Source: Prolixibacteraceae bacterium (GTDB lineage Bacteria > Bacteroidota > Bacteroidia > Bacteroidales > Prolixibacteraceae). From it: a DNA stretch of 64,000 nt. The notes under the pieces are model-generated. The model was not told the DNA's origin. It ran no database searches and saw only the letters and a program-made list of their open reading frames with translations. This document shows, in pieces, positions 8,467 through 16,723 of the stretch (its first letter is position 1; every line of letters starts with the position of its first letter). The stretch lies in assembly GCA_018648265.1 (NCBI GenBank), contig JABGRN010000008.1, positions 42,298-106,297 of the forward strand. Reading direction: 5' to 3'. The translations under genes were made by a program, and so were the position numbers.

Positions 8467-8504
8467 ATCAAAATGTCTTAATTTTAAAGGAAATCAGTAC
8501 ATCA

Positions 8505-8882
8505 ATGAACTCCTCATACAATAAAAAATTAAAACCGTTGGCAAGAAAACTGAGGAAGCAAGGCACCAAAGGCGAAGCTATTCTTTGGCGTGATGTTTTA
8601 AAAGCCCGTCAAATTAAGGGTTATCAATTTAACCGCCAGTTTCCTATTGATAATTATATTGTAGATTTTGTTTCCAGAAAATTAAAACTAATCATTGAAA
8701 TAGATGGAAATTCTCATATTGCAAAATCGGAAGAAGACTTTGAAAGGCAAAATTTCCTTGAAAGTTTGGGTTTTCAGATATTAAAATTCTCTGAAGTTTT
8801 TGTAATTTATCGTATTGATGAGGTTGTGACTGAAATTGATTATGCCATTGAGTGCATTGAGGAACAGGGGATTAATAGTTAA
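8505..8882 (+). CDS. DUF559 protein (Vsr-like endonuclease fold)
   Basis: This 125-residue DUF559 protein belongs to a family related to very-short-patch-repair endonucleases and other PD-(D/E)XK-like nucleases. It begins with the family's typical RKLRKQGTKGEAILW helix. The putative active core is FPIDNYIVDFV, then LIIEIDGNSH, followed by DFERQNFLESLGFQILKF. Acidic residues and the final histidine sit where the family places its metal-binding residues. Its cellular function is not established. The gene is bracketed by inverted copies of a G-rich palindrome 39 bases before its start and 10 bases after its stop, and it interrupts the space between two unrelated genes. This layout suggests a small mobile or repeat-associated cassette. 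Confidence 0.88.
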   Translation: MNSSYNKKLKPLARKLRKQGTKGEAILWRDVLKARQIKGYQFNRQFPIDNYIVDFVSRKLKLIIEIDGNSHIAKSEEDFERQNFLESLGFQILKFSEVFVIYRIDEVVTEIDYAIECIEEQGINS

Positions 8883-8891
8883 CTAATTATC

Positions 8892-8930
8892 AATCCCCCT
8901 TTTGATTTCCCCTTTCCAAAGGGGGACGGA
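8892..8930 (-). repeat. G-rich palindromic repeat, right copy, inverted relative to the left copy
   Basis: Read on the minus strand it starts near GTCCCCCTTTGGAAAGGGG and ends AAAAGGGGGATT. It matches the left copy at 8434-8466 in inverted orientation, so the DUF559 gene lies between inverted repeats. Confidence 0.7.
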
Positions 8931-9057
8931 GTCGCAATAAAGATGCAATTTCACTGTAGGAAAGAGTGTTCTTTTTTATTGTTTTGCAGCTGATAGTTTA
9001 CAACGCGAATAAAATACCAAAATATATATTCTATAATAAAAACATGTTTGGGACGAG

Positions 9058-9104
9058 TTCCCCTTGGCGATGGGGGATTGGTCTAAAAGTGTTATATTTA
9101 AACG
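9058..9104 (+). repeat. Decayed third copy of the G-rich repeat upstream of hypF
   Basis: TTCCCCTTGGCGATGGGGGA matches the hairpin of the left copy with several changes. The following bases (GTCTAAAAGTGTTATATTTA) resemble those after the left copy (GATCAAAATGTCTTAATTTT), so the repeat unit may extend beyond the hairpin. It ends just before the hypF start codon. Confidence 0.45.
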
Positions 9105-9106
9105 AA

Positions 9107-11389
9107 ATGAATTCTCTTATGAGAACCAGCTCCACAAAAAATATTAATATTAAAATTAAAGGCCTTGTTCAGGGAGTTGGTTTTCGTCCGTTTGTTTATC
9201 GCGCTGCTTTAAAAAACGATGTTTCCGGGTGGGTAAAAAATCGGCAAGATGGAATTCTAATTGAAGCCTCAGGAAAAACAAAAAATGTTGATTCGTTTTT
9301 TTCAAATCTAAAAAATGATTTCCCTGTTGCTGCTCAAATTCAGAATATTCAGGTTTCGAATTCGGGTAAGTTTTATAAAAATGGTTTTCAAATAATTTTA
9401 AGTGATGAAAACTCAGGACAAAATGAAATCACACAAATTGGCCCCGACATTGCAGTTTGCAGTGACTGTTTGGAAGATTTGAAAATACAAGCTCATCGCT
9501 CAAATTATCCGTTTATTAATTGTACCAATTGTGGCCCCCGTTTTTCCATAATCCGCGATTTACCCTACGACCGCGAAAAAACCACAATGGACGTTTTTAA
9601 AATGTGCCCGGTTTGTAAAAGTGAATATCAGAATCCCGACGATAGGCGTTTTCACGCTCAACCCGTAGCATGTGTAAATTGTGGCCCAAATTATAAATTT
9701 ATATCAGGGGAAAAAGTAACTGAAAAATTTGATGAGGTTCTAAACCAAACTTCTCAATTTATATACGAAGGGAAAACTGTTGCCATAAAAGGAATCGGCG
9801 GATTTTTTATTGCTTGCGATGCAACAAATGGAAATGCTGTTAAACGTCTGCGAAAACTAAAAAATCGCGAGGGAAAACCTTTTGCCGTTATGTTTAAGGA
9901 TACGGATATAATTAATCAGTTTTGTTTTTTAAGTGAAAAAGAAAAAGAAACTCTCATATCATGGCAGCGACCTATTTTAATTCTTAAATCAAAAAACAAA
10001 CTTCCCGAAAGTGTTAGCAATGGCATAAATACCGTGGGTGCGATGCTTCCTTACATGCCATTTCATTATTTACTTTTTGAAAAATTAAAAACACCGGCAA
10101 TCGTTTTTACCAGTGGAAACTTTTCCGACGAACCAATTATTATTTCCAATAAAAAAGCTGAAACTGAATTACCTCAAATTTGTGATGCAGTGGTAACATT
10201 TAATCGCGAAATCTTCAATAGATCAGACGATTCGCTTTTACAGGTAATAAACAGAAAGCCACGATTAATGCGTCGTTCAAGAGGCTGGGCGCCAAACCCG
10301 GTTTATTTGAATTTTGATGTTGATGGAATTTTGGCAACCGGTGCTGAATTAAAAAATACTTTCTGTCTGGGAAAAGGAAAACAAGCAGTTCTTAGCCAAC
10401 ATATTGGTGATTTGAAAGATTTTGAAACCCTCTCGTTTTATGAAAAAAACATTCAGCAGTTTCAAAAAATGTTTTGTGTAAAACCGGCTTTGGTTGTTCA
10501 TGATTTTCATCCTGAATATCTCTCTACAAAATATGCCATGAAATCCGGGTTGCCAACTTTTGCAGTGCAACATCATCATTCTCATATCGCATCTTGCATG
10601 GCCGAGCATGGTTTAGATGAAAAAGTGATTGGTGTATGTTTCGATGGAACCGGCCTTGGAGATGATGGAAATATTTGGGGGTCGGAATTTTTTGTTTGCG
10701 ATTTAATGGATTATAAACGAGTGTTACATTTTGAATATATCCCGCTTCCCGGTGGCGATGCAGCAACAAAAGAACCATGGAAAATAACCGTTTCATGGCT
10801 TTATAATATTTATGGAAATGATTTCCTGAATTTTAATTTGCCATTCCTTAAAAATATCTCCGAAGAAAAAATTAGCTGGATAATAAAAGCCATCGACAAA
10901 AAAATTAATTGTCCTTTAACTTCGGGATCCGGAAGATTATTCGATTCCGTTTCGGCTTTGCTCGGATTGTGTAATTATTCAACATTTGAAGCCGAAGCAC
11001 CCATGAGACTTGAAAATATTGCTGCTAAAAATGAATCTAGAAATTATTCGTATAAACTGTCACGTATCATAGATTTTTCGAAAATGTTTACCGAAATTAT
11101 ACAAGATTTGAAACGAGAAGTTGAACCTGAAAAAATTTCAGCAAAATTTCACAATACGATTTCGGAAACCATAATAAATGGTGTAAAAAAGATAAGCAAA
11201 AATACAGGATTGAAAAAGGTGATTTTGTCGGGAGGAACTTTTCAGAACAGGTATCTTTCAGAAAGGACAGAAAATAAACTGGTGGATTTTGGGTTTCAGG
11301 TTTTTACCAACAATTTGGTTCCTTGCAACGATGGCGGAATTTCATTGGGACAACTTGCAATTGCAGCGAAGAGAAGAGGAAGAAAGTGA
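9107..11389 (+). CDS. hypF: Carbamoyltransferase HypF, hydrogenase maturation
   Basis: HypF makes the carbamoyl group that becomes the cyanide ligands of the Ni-Fe site, passing it to HypE. All four parts are present in 760 residues: an acylphosphatase-like domain (GLVQGVGFRPFVYR, about residues 18-100), two zinc-finger-like groups (CSDC with CTNCGPRFS, and CPVC with CVNCGPNY), a YrdC-like domain (KGIGGFFIACDA region) and a Kae1-like C-terminal domain (HHHSHIASCMAEH, FDGTGLGDDGNIWG, LSGGTFQNRYL). I chose ATG 9107. The open frame extends 141 bases further up, but that part crosses a G-rich repeat and has no family similarity. A second ATG at 9119 is possible. It heads the hyp group that should mature the hydrogenase at the window start. 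Confidence 0.95.
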   Translation: MNSLMRTSSTKNINIKIKGLVQGVGFRPFVYRAALKNDVSGWVKNRQDGILIEASGKTKNVDSFFSNLKNDFPVAAQIQNIQVSNSGKFYKNGFQIILSDENSGQNEITQIGPDIAVCSDCLEDLKIQAHRSNYPFINCTNCGPRFSIIRDLPYDREKTTMDVFKMCPVCKSEYQNPDDRRFHAQPVACVNCGPNYKFISGEKVTEKFDEVLNQTSQFIYEGKTVAIKGIGGFFIACDATNGNAVKRLRKLKNREGKPFAVMFKDTDIINQFCFLSEKEKETLISWQRPILILKSKNKLPESVSNGINTVGAMLPYMPFHYLLFEKLKTPAIVFTSGNFSDEPIIISNKKAETELPQICDAVVTFNREIFNRSDDSLLQVINRKPRLMRRSRGWAPNPVYLNFDVDGILATGAELKNTFCLGKGKQAVLSQHIGDLKDFETLSFYEKNIQQFQKMFCVKPALVVHDFHPEYLSTKYAMKSGLPTFAVQHHHSHIASCMAEHGLDEKVIGVCFDGTGLGDDGNIWGSEFFVCDLMDYKRVLHFEYIPLPGGDAATKEPWKITVSWLYNIYGNDFLNFNLPFLKNISEEKISWIIKAIDKKINCPLTSGSGRLFDSVSALLGLCNYSTFEAEAPMRLENIAAKNESRNYSYKLSRIIDFSKMFTEIIQDLKREVEPEKISAKFHNTISETIINGVKKISKNTGLKKVILSGGTFQNRYLSERTENKLVDFGFQVFTNNLVPCNDGGISLGQLAIAAKRRGRK

Positions 11390-11390
11390 G

Positions 11391-11535
11391 CAGTCGCAGT
11401 CGCAGTGAACAGTAAAAAGTGGGAGAAAGTTGTCAGTCACAGTCACAGTGAACAGTAAAAAGTGAGAGAAAGTTGTCAGTCGCAGTCGCAGTGAACAGTA
11501 AAAAATGGGAGAAAGTTTACAGTCGCAGTTTTCAG
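11391..11535. repeat. Tandem repeat, 43-bp unit, about 3.4 copies, between hypF and hypC
   Basis: Units begin at 11391, 11434, 11477 and a partial one at 11520, each starting CAGTCGCAGT or CAGTCACAGT and containing GTGAACAGTAAAAA and GAGAAAGTT. The array starts directly after the hypF stop codon and fills most of the gap to hypC. Part of the unit recurs at the end of mvhG (377-414). It has no coding sense that I can see. Confidence 0.9.
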
Positions 11536-11573
11536 ACAATAATAATTAATCACTAATAAATAATCAATTTAAA

Positions 11574-11804
11574 ATGTGTCTAAGTATTCCGGCAAAAATA
11601 GTATCGATTAATGGCGAAAAAGCCCGGGTTTCCTTGGGTGGCGCAGAATACAATGCTGCACTTAATTTAGTGGAACATGCGAAAATCGGCGATTATGTTT
11701 TATTGCATTCTGGTTTTGCAATTCAAATAATTGATGAAAAAGAAGCTATGGAAACCATGCAATTATTAAATGAGGTTATTAAGAAAGAAAAAGAAAACGA
11801 GTGA
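11574..11804 (+). CDS. hypC: Hydrogenase maturation chaperone HypC
   Basis: HypC (76 residues) works with HypD to assemble the Fe(CN)2CO unit and delivers it to the large-subunit precursor. The family signature MCLSIPAKIVSI is at the N-terminus; C2 is the iron-binding cysteine exposed after methionine removal. The GDYVLLHSGFAIQIID stretch is the conserved beta-barrel end. It overlaps the GTG start of hypD by four bases, implying coupled translation. Confidence 0.96.
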   Translation: MCLSIPAKIVSINGEKARVSLGGAEYNAALNLVEHAKIGDYVLLHSGFAIQIIDEKEAMETMQLLNEVIKKEKENE

Positions 11805-12880
11805 AGCACATTGACGAATATAGGGATAAAAAACTGGTTGACCTGCTCCTGAAACAGATCTGGGAAACCAGCAAAACTCCTGTCCGGTTAATGGAAGTTT
11901 GTGGCGGGCACACTGTTGCCATTCGCAAATTTGGAATTCCAGAATTACTGCCATCAACCATTAAATTGTTAAGTGGTCCCGGTTGCCCGGTTTGTGTTAC
12001 CGGAAAATCGTTTATCGATAAAGCAATTAAATTATCTAAAATTCCTGAGACAATAATCACAACATACGGCGATTTAATGCGGGTTCCTGGTTCAAGTTCA
12101 ACATTAGAAAATGAGAGGGCGAATGGAGCAGAAATCCGAATGGTTTATTCGCCATTGGATTCTATTGAAATAGCAAAAGAGTATCCATCAAAAAAAATAT
12201 TTTTTCCGGGTATTGGTTTTGAAACTACTTCACCGGCTACTGCTGTGACTGTTCTTCAAGCGAAAAAAGAAAAATTGGATAACTTTTTTTTGTTGAGTGC
12301 CCACAAAATTATGCCGCCTGCAATGGAAATGCTCATCGACGATGAGGTGCAAATTGATGGCTACATTTGTCCGGGGCATGTGAGTACAATCACCGGTTCG
12401 GGAATTTATAATGGAATAGTTGAAAATTTTGGATTGGGCTGTGTAATTACCGGTTTCGAACCTGTTGATTTATTACAGGGAATTTTAATGTTAGTTAAAC
12501 AGTTTGAATCTGGAAATCCTAAAGTTGAAATTCAATATAAACGGGCTGTAAAAGCGGTAGGGAATATAAAAGCATTAAAACTTTTGGATGAAGTCTTTGA
12601 ACTTAAAGATGATTGGTGGCGGGGATTGGGGAATGTTCCTAAAAGTGGGTTAAAACTAAAAACTGAATTTAAAAAATTTGATGCAGAATTAAATTTTCAA
12701 TTGAATTTACCAGAGCCAAAAGAGGAAAAAGGGTGCATTTGTGGAGAGATTTTGAAGGGATTGAAACTGCCAAGCGATTGCAAAATGTTTGGCAAAATTT
12801 GCACGCCCGAAAATCCGGTTGGGGCATGTATGGTTTCAACTGAAGGATCGTGCCAGGCATTTTATAAATATCAATTATGA
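11801..12880 (+). CDS. hypD: Hydrogenase maturation protein HypD
   Basis: HypD is the Fe-S scaffold on which the Fe(CN)2CO group is built with HypC. The 359-residue protein shows the conserved EVCGGHTVAIRKFGI, LSGPGCPVCVT and CPGHVSTITGSG motifs and a C-terminal cysteine set (CICGEILKG, CKMFGKICTPENPVGACMVS, GSCQAFYKY) that holds the [4Fe-4S] cluster. The start is GTG at 11801, overlapping the hypC stop as GTGA; no better start exists in frame. hypE begins within its last codon (ATGA overlap at 12877). Confidence 0.96.
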   Translation: MKHIDEYRDKKLVDLLLKQIWETSKTPVRLMEVCGGHTVAIRKFGIPELLPSTIKLLSGPGCPVCVTGKSFIDKAIKLSKIPETIITTYGDLMRVPGSSSTLENERANGAEIRMVYSPLDSIEIAKEYPSKKIFFPGIGFETTSPATAVTVLQAKKEKLDNFFLLSAHKIMPPAMEMLIDDEVQIDGYICPGHVSTITGSGIYNGIVENFGLGCVITGFEPVDLLQGILMLVKQFESGNPKVEIQYKRAVKAVGNIKALKLLDEVFELKDDWWRGLGNVPKSGLKLKTEFKKFDAELNFQLNLPEPKEEKGCICGEILKGLKLPSDCKMFGKICTPENPVGACMVSTEGSCQAFYKYQL

Positions 12881-13893
12881 ACAGAGATAAAATTTTGTTA
12901 AGTCACGGTAGTGGTGGAAAAAGGAGTACCGATTTAATTCAGAATTTGTTTTTCAACTATTTTGATAATAAAATTTTAATTTCTGGCGGCGATTCGGCAA
13001 TTCTAAATATTCAAACAAACAATCTTGCATTTACTACAGATTCTTTCGTTGTCGATCCCCTGTTTTTCCCTGGCGGCGATATTGGTAAATTGGCAGTTTG
13101 TGGAACGGTAAACGATTTAGCTGTTTCGGGGGCAGTTCCAAAATATTTAAGTGTTGGTTTTATAATTGAAGAGGGATTGGAGTTTGACGTTTTGGAGAAA
13201 TTAGTAAAAAGTATTGCTGAAACGGCTAAAACTGCAAATGTTAAAATTGTTACCGGCGACACAAAAGTGGTCAACCGGGGAAAATGTGATAAATTATTTA
13301 TTAATACAAGTGGGATTGGTGAATTGGATTCCAAATTCAAAAAAATAAGTTCTGGAGAAAAAATTCAACCGGGTGATAAAATTTTAATAAACGGTTTTAT
13401 TGCCGATCATGGAATTGCAGTGATGAGTGCCCGCAACGAATTAAAAGTTCAGGCTGACGTTCAATCTGATTGTGCGCCCTTAAATGGATTAATCGGGGAA
13501 GTTTTGGCAATTTCGGAAAACGTAAAATTTATGCGCGACGCGACAAGGGGTGGTTTGGCTACAGTTTTAGCTGAAATTGTCAAGAACAGAAATTTTGGAA
13601 TTCATTTAATTGAAGAGAAAATACCTGTTCGCGAAAGTGTTCGGGGAATGTGTGAGTTTTTTGGTTTCGACCCGCTTTATGTTGCCAACGAAGGGAAAGT
13701 GGTGATGATTGTTTCTGATAATGATGCTGAAAAAGTGTTGGAAAAGTTACAGAAAAATGAGTTTGGGAAAGAGGCTCAAATTGTAGGGGAAGTGGTGAAT
13801 GAACATTCTGGCAAAGTGGTTTTGCAAACCCAAATCGGAGGTAAACGGATAATCGACATGTTGTTGGGCGACCAGTTGCCAAGAATTTGTTGA
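12877..13893 (+). CDS. hypE: Hydrogenase maturation protein HypE
   Basis: HypE accepts the carbamoyl group from HypF on its C-terminal cysteine and dehydrates it, with ATP, to a thiocyanate that donates cyanide to iron. The 338 residues belong to the PurM/AIR-synthase-like fold: LSHGSGGKRSTDLI at the start, SGGDSAIL, and FMRDATRGGLATVLAEI. The essential C-terminal PRIC with terminal cysteine is intact. It overlaps hypD by four bases. Confidence 0.96.
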   Translation: MNRDKILLSHGSGGKRSTDLIQNLFFNYFDNKILISGGDSAILNIQTNNLAFTTDSFVVDPLFFPGGDIGKLAVCGTVNDLAVSGAVPKYLSVGFIIEEGLEFDVLEKLVKSIAETAKTANVKIVTGDTKVVNRGKCDKLFINTSGIGELDSKFKKISSGEKIQPGDKILINGFIADHGIAVMSARNELKVQADVQSDCAPLNGLIGEVLAISENVKFMRDATRGGLATVLAEIVKNRNFGIHLIEEKIPVRESVRGMCEFFGFDPLYVANEGKVVMIVSDNDAEKVLEKLQKNEFGKEAQIVGEVVNEHSGKVVLQTQIGGKRIIDMLLGDQLPRIC

Positions 13894-13938
13894 GGAAGTT
13901 GGAAGATTGAAAAACGAAAAAATTGAGTATTAAAAGAT

Positions 13939-14277
13939 ATGCACGAATTGTCAATTGCACAATCGATTGTTGAACTTGCTAATGAAATTGCCGTAAATGA
14001 GAATGCTGAAACAATTCAAACTATCGATATTGAAATTGGTGCATTGTCGGGTGTGGTTTTCGAAGCTCTCGAATTTGCTTTGGAAATGACAGTAAAAAAT
14101 ACAAAACTTGAGGGGGCAAAAATTAATTATTTGAAAATAAGCGGACTTGCAAAATGCTCAAATTGTAAATTTCAATTTAAAACTAACGATTTGCTGGCAT
14201 TTTGCCCAAAATGTGACCAAGCGAATTTCAAAATAATTAATGGAAAACAATTGAGGATAAAATCGTTAACTGTATAA
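13939..14277 (+). CDS. hypA: Nickel metallochaperone HypA
   Basis: HypA (112 residues) delivers nickel to the hydrogenase large subunit together with HypB. The nickel site MHELSIAQSI is at the N-terminus, with H2 and the free amino group as ligands. The zinc-binding loop uses two CxxC pairs (CSNCKFQF and CPKCDQANF). It starts 45 bp after hypE and ends 16 bp before hypB. Confidence 0.95.
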   Translation: MHELSIAQSIVELANEIAVNENAETIQTIDIEIGALSGVVFEALEFALEMTVKNTKLEGAKINYLKISGLAKCSNCKFQFKTNDLLAFCPKCDQANFKIINGKQLRIKSLTV

Positions 14278-14293
14278 TTTAATATCTAAAATT

Positions 14294-15109
14294 ATGTGCG
14301 ACACTTGCGGATGCGAAGATTCCGAAAACGTAAAAATTTATGAGCCGGGAAAAATAAAAGAACATCACCATCATCATTCACATGATAAAGCAGTACCGAA
14401 CCACCATCATCATTCACACGATAATGCAGTACCGCATCATCACCATCACGACAAACATTCTCATCGTAAAATTTCGGTTGAACAGGACATTCTATCAAAA
14501 AATAATTTATTGTCCGAACGCAACCGGGGATATTTTGAAGCACTCGGAATTTTTGCAATAAATATGGTCAGTTCGCCGGGCTCGGGAAAAACATCGGTGA
14601 TTGAACGAACGATTGCTGAAATCGGAGGCCAGCTTAAATTTTATGTTATTGAAGGCGACCAGCAAACATCAAACGATGCTGAGCGAATTCAAAAAGCAGG
14701 TGCAAAAGCTGTTCAGGTAAATACCGGGAACGGATGTCATTTGGATGCGAATATGGTAAATAATGCAACTAAACAATTGGAGCCTGAATCTAATTCAGTC
14801 CTAATTATCGAAAATGTGGGAAACCTGGTTTGCCCGTCGATGTTTGATTTGGGCGAAAAAAAGCGGGTTGCAATTTTCAGCGTAACCGAGGGTGAAGATA
14901 AACCGGAAAAGTACCCAACTATTTTTCACACATCCGATGTTTGTATTCTCAATAAAACAGATCTTTTACCCTATGTTGATTTTGATATTGAAAAGGCAAA
15001 AAATCTGGCAAAACAATTAAACCCGGATATGGTATTTTTTGAAGTTTCTGCTAAAACAGGGGAAGGGATGGAAAAATGGTATGAGTGGCTGAATTTGGCA
15101 AATAGTTGA
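14294..15109 (+). CDS. hypB: Nickel-inserting GTPase HypB with histidine-rich N-terminus
   Basis: HypB (271 residues) hydrolyses GTP to drive nickel transfer. It has the high-affinity N-terminal nickel motif MCDTCGC (C2, C5, C7). A histidine-rich stretch follows at about residues 24-58, built of two near-repeats of the form HHHHSHD plus AVP, and would store or buffer nickel. The G domain has the P-loop SSPGSGKT, the EGDQQT switch region and the NKTDLL base-recognition motif. It is the last gene of the hyp set. No hydrogenase-specific endopeptidase gene is visible in the window; it may lie beyond position 1. Confidence 0.96.
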   Translation: MCDTCGCEDSENVKIYEPGKIKEHHHHHSHDKAVPNHHHHSHDNAVPHHHHHDKHSHRKISVEQDILSKNNLLSERNRGYFEALGIFAINMVSSPGSGKTSVIERTIAEIGGQLKFYVIEGDQQTSNDAERIQKAGAKAVQVNTGNGCHLDANMVNNATKQLEPESNSVLIIENVGNLVCPSMFDLGEKKRVAIFSVTEGEDKPEKYPTIFHTSDVCILNKTDLLPYVDFDIEKAKNLAKQLNPDMVFFEVSAKTGEGMEKWYEWLNLANS

Positions 15110-15136
15110 TAGCATTTTGTAAAACACTATTTAGTG

Positions 15137-15164
15137 CCGTTAATCCGAACTTGATTCGGAATCT
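15137..15164 (+). repeat. Dispersed palindromic repeat, CCGAAC-TTGATTCGG type
   Basis: The core TCCGAACTTGATTCGGAATCT matches, on the other strand, the repeat at 30729-30751 upstream of patB. It contains a short inverted repeat (CCGAA / TTCGG). It lies between hypB and the propeller lipoprotein. Confidence 0.6.
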
Positions 15165-15262
15165 GTTCCTTTTTGTGAAATAAATTATTTCGGCTGCTTT
15201 AATTTTAGATATACAAATAAATAAATTTTCGCTAATTTGCCAGCAAACCAAAAACTAACAAA

Positions 15263-16612
15263 ATGTCTAAGTACACTTTTCTTTTAATTGTATCTATTGT
15301 GTTTTTAACGGTTTGTACAAAAAAAATAGATCCCGACCGACAATGGTTTATGTACCGTGGAAATTACGCAAGTGGGGTTTTAGATCAAGCTAATTTGCCT
15401 GAAACCTGGGATGCCGTAACTGGCGATAACATTGCCTGGAAAACTGAAATTCCTGGAATGGGTCACTCTTGTCCGGTGGTTTGGGGCGACAATGTTTTTG
15501 TAACAACAGCAGTTAGTACAGAAGAAAAAGGTGATATTAAAACCGGAATTTATGGTTCGATTGCACCTGTGCCCGACTCTTCAATTCACGATTGGAATTT
15601 GTATTGTATCGATAAAACTTCCGGCGAAATAAAGTGGGAACAAACTTCACATTCTGGAATTCCTGAACAGAAACGCCACCCGATGTCATCGCATGCAAAT
15701 TGCTCCCCGGCAACAAATGGTGAATTTGTGGTTGCTTTTTTTGGTTCCGAAGGTTTGTATTGTTACAATATGAGAGGAGATTTGCAATGGTCGAAAGATT
15801 TTGGAGTACTTAAATCCTCGTTTTTCCTTGTTGAATCTGCCGAATGGGAATTTGCCAGTTCTCCCTTAATACATGAGGATGTTGTAATTATTCAATGCGA
15901 TGTAATGGAAAATTCGTTTTTGGCTGCTTACGATATAAAAACAGGTGAAGAGTTGTGGAAACAAAACCGCGATGAATATCCCGGTTGGTGTACACCAAAT
16001 ATTTATTATGAAGGGGAAAAAGCAAGAATCGCCGTAAACGGATTTAAACATCGTGGTGGATACGATTTTGAAACCGGGGAAGAAATCTGGCGAATGTCGG
16101 GTGGGGGCGATATTCCGGTTCCAACCCCAATTGTCGGAAACGATTTGATTTATTTTAACAGTGCCCATGGAAAAATGTCACCGATTCTTGCAATTCAAAA
16201 TAATGCTTCTGGTGATATTACTTTGGAAGAAAGGGAAACAACAAATGAATTTGTAAAATGGGGAAAACTTCGTGGTGGCTCGTACATGGGAACGATGTTA
16301 ATTTATGGCGATTATTTGTACAATGCTGCCTGGAACGGAAAGTTAAGTTGTTTTAATGCATTAACAGGGGAAGAGATGTTTGCAGAGAAAGTTGGATCGG
16401 GAAACAGTTACACCTCGTCGCCTGTGGCAGCCGATGGAATTATTTACATCACCGATAATAATGGAATGGTTTATTCGGTAAAAGCCGGCCCTGAATTTCA
16501 GGTCCTTCAGGAAAATAATCTCGACGAAACCTGCATGTCAACGCCGGCCATTGCAGAGAATTACTTGTTTTTCAGGACTAATAGAAGTTTAATTGCTGTA
16601 AAAAAACAATAG
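15263..16612 (+). CDS. PQQ-type beta-propeller lipoprotein
   Basis: This 449-residue exported lipoprotein has a basic N-terminus, a hydrophobic segment and a lipobox-like LTVC with the lipidated cysteine at residue 18. The mature part is a chain of propeller blades resembling PQQ-binding-like repeats (for example YCIDKTSGEIKWEQ, YDIKTGEELWKQN, CFNALTGEEMFAEKV). These are often found in BamB-like or scaffold proteins, and the repeats alone do not imply PQQ or an enzyme. I see no dehydrogenase motif. Substrate and role are unknown. It stands alone between the hyp genes and the exporter, in the same direction. Confidence 0.8.
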   Translation: MSKYTFLLIVSIVFLTVCTKKIDPDRQWFMYRGNYASGVLDQANLPETWDAVTGDNIAWKTEIPGMGHSCPVVWGDNVFVTTAVSTEEKGDIKTGIYGSIAPVPDSSIHDWNLYCIDKTSGEIKWEQTSHSGIPEQKRHPMSSHANCSPATNGEFVVAFFGSEGLYCYNMRGDLQWSKDFGVLKSSFFLVESAEWEFASSPLIHEDVVIIQCDVMENSFLAAYDIKTGEELWKQNRDEYPGWCTPNIYYEGEKARIAVNGFKHRGGYDFETGEEIWRMSGGGDIPVPTPIVGNDLIYFNSAHGKMSPILAIQNNASGDITLEERETTNEFVKWGKLRGGSYMGTMLIYGDYLYNAAWNGKLSCFNALTGEEMFAEKVGSGNSYTSSPVAADGIIYITDNNGMVYSVKAGPEFQVLQENNLDETCMSTPAIAENYLFFRTNRSLIAVKKQ

Positions 16613-16723
16613 AGTTTAAATCCATTATTTTACATTAAATTCATTGTTGACTCATACTAGCGCCTTCTTTTTATTATCCGAATAAATGTCTTATTTTCGC
16701 TAAATTGTTTTGAAACAGGACTT

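Noticed and set aside
8966..9106. Upstream extension of hypF
   Set aside because: It runs through a decayed G-rich repeat and does not resemble HypF; ATG 9107 gives the usual length.
11342..11539. Minus-strand frame over the tandem repeat, rich in C, D and L
   Set aside because: It is a product of the 43-bp repeat, whose period is not a multiple of three, and overlaps hypF; no ribosome site or family match.
14292..14558. Minus-strand frame opposite the histidine-rich part of hypB
   Set aside because: It is the shadow of CAC/CAT codons; hypB is certain on the other strand.
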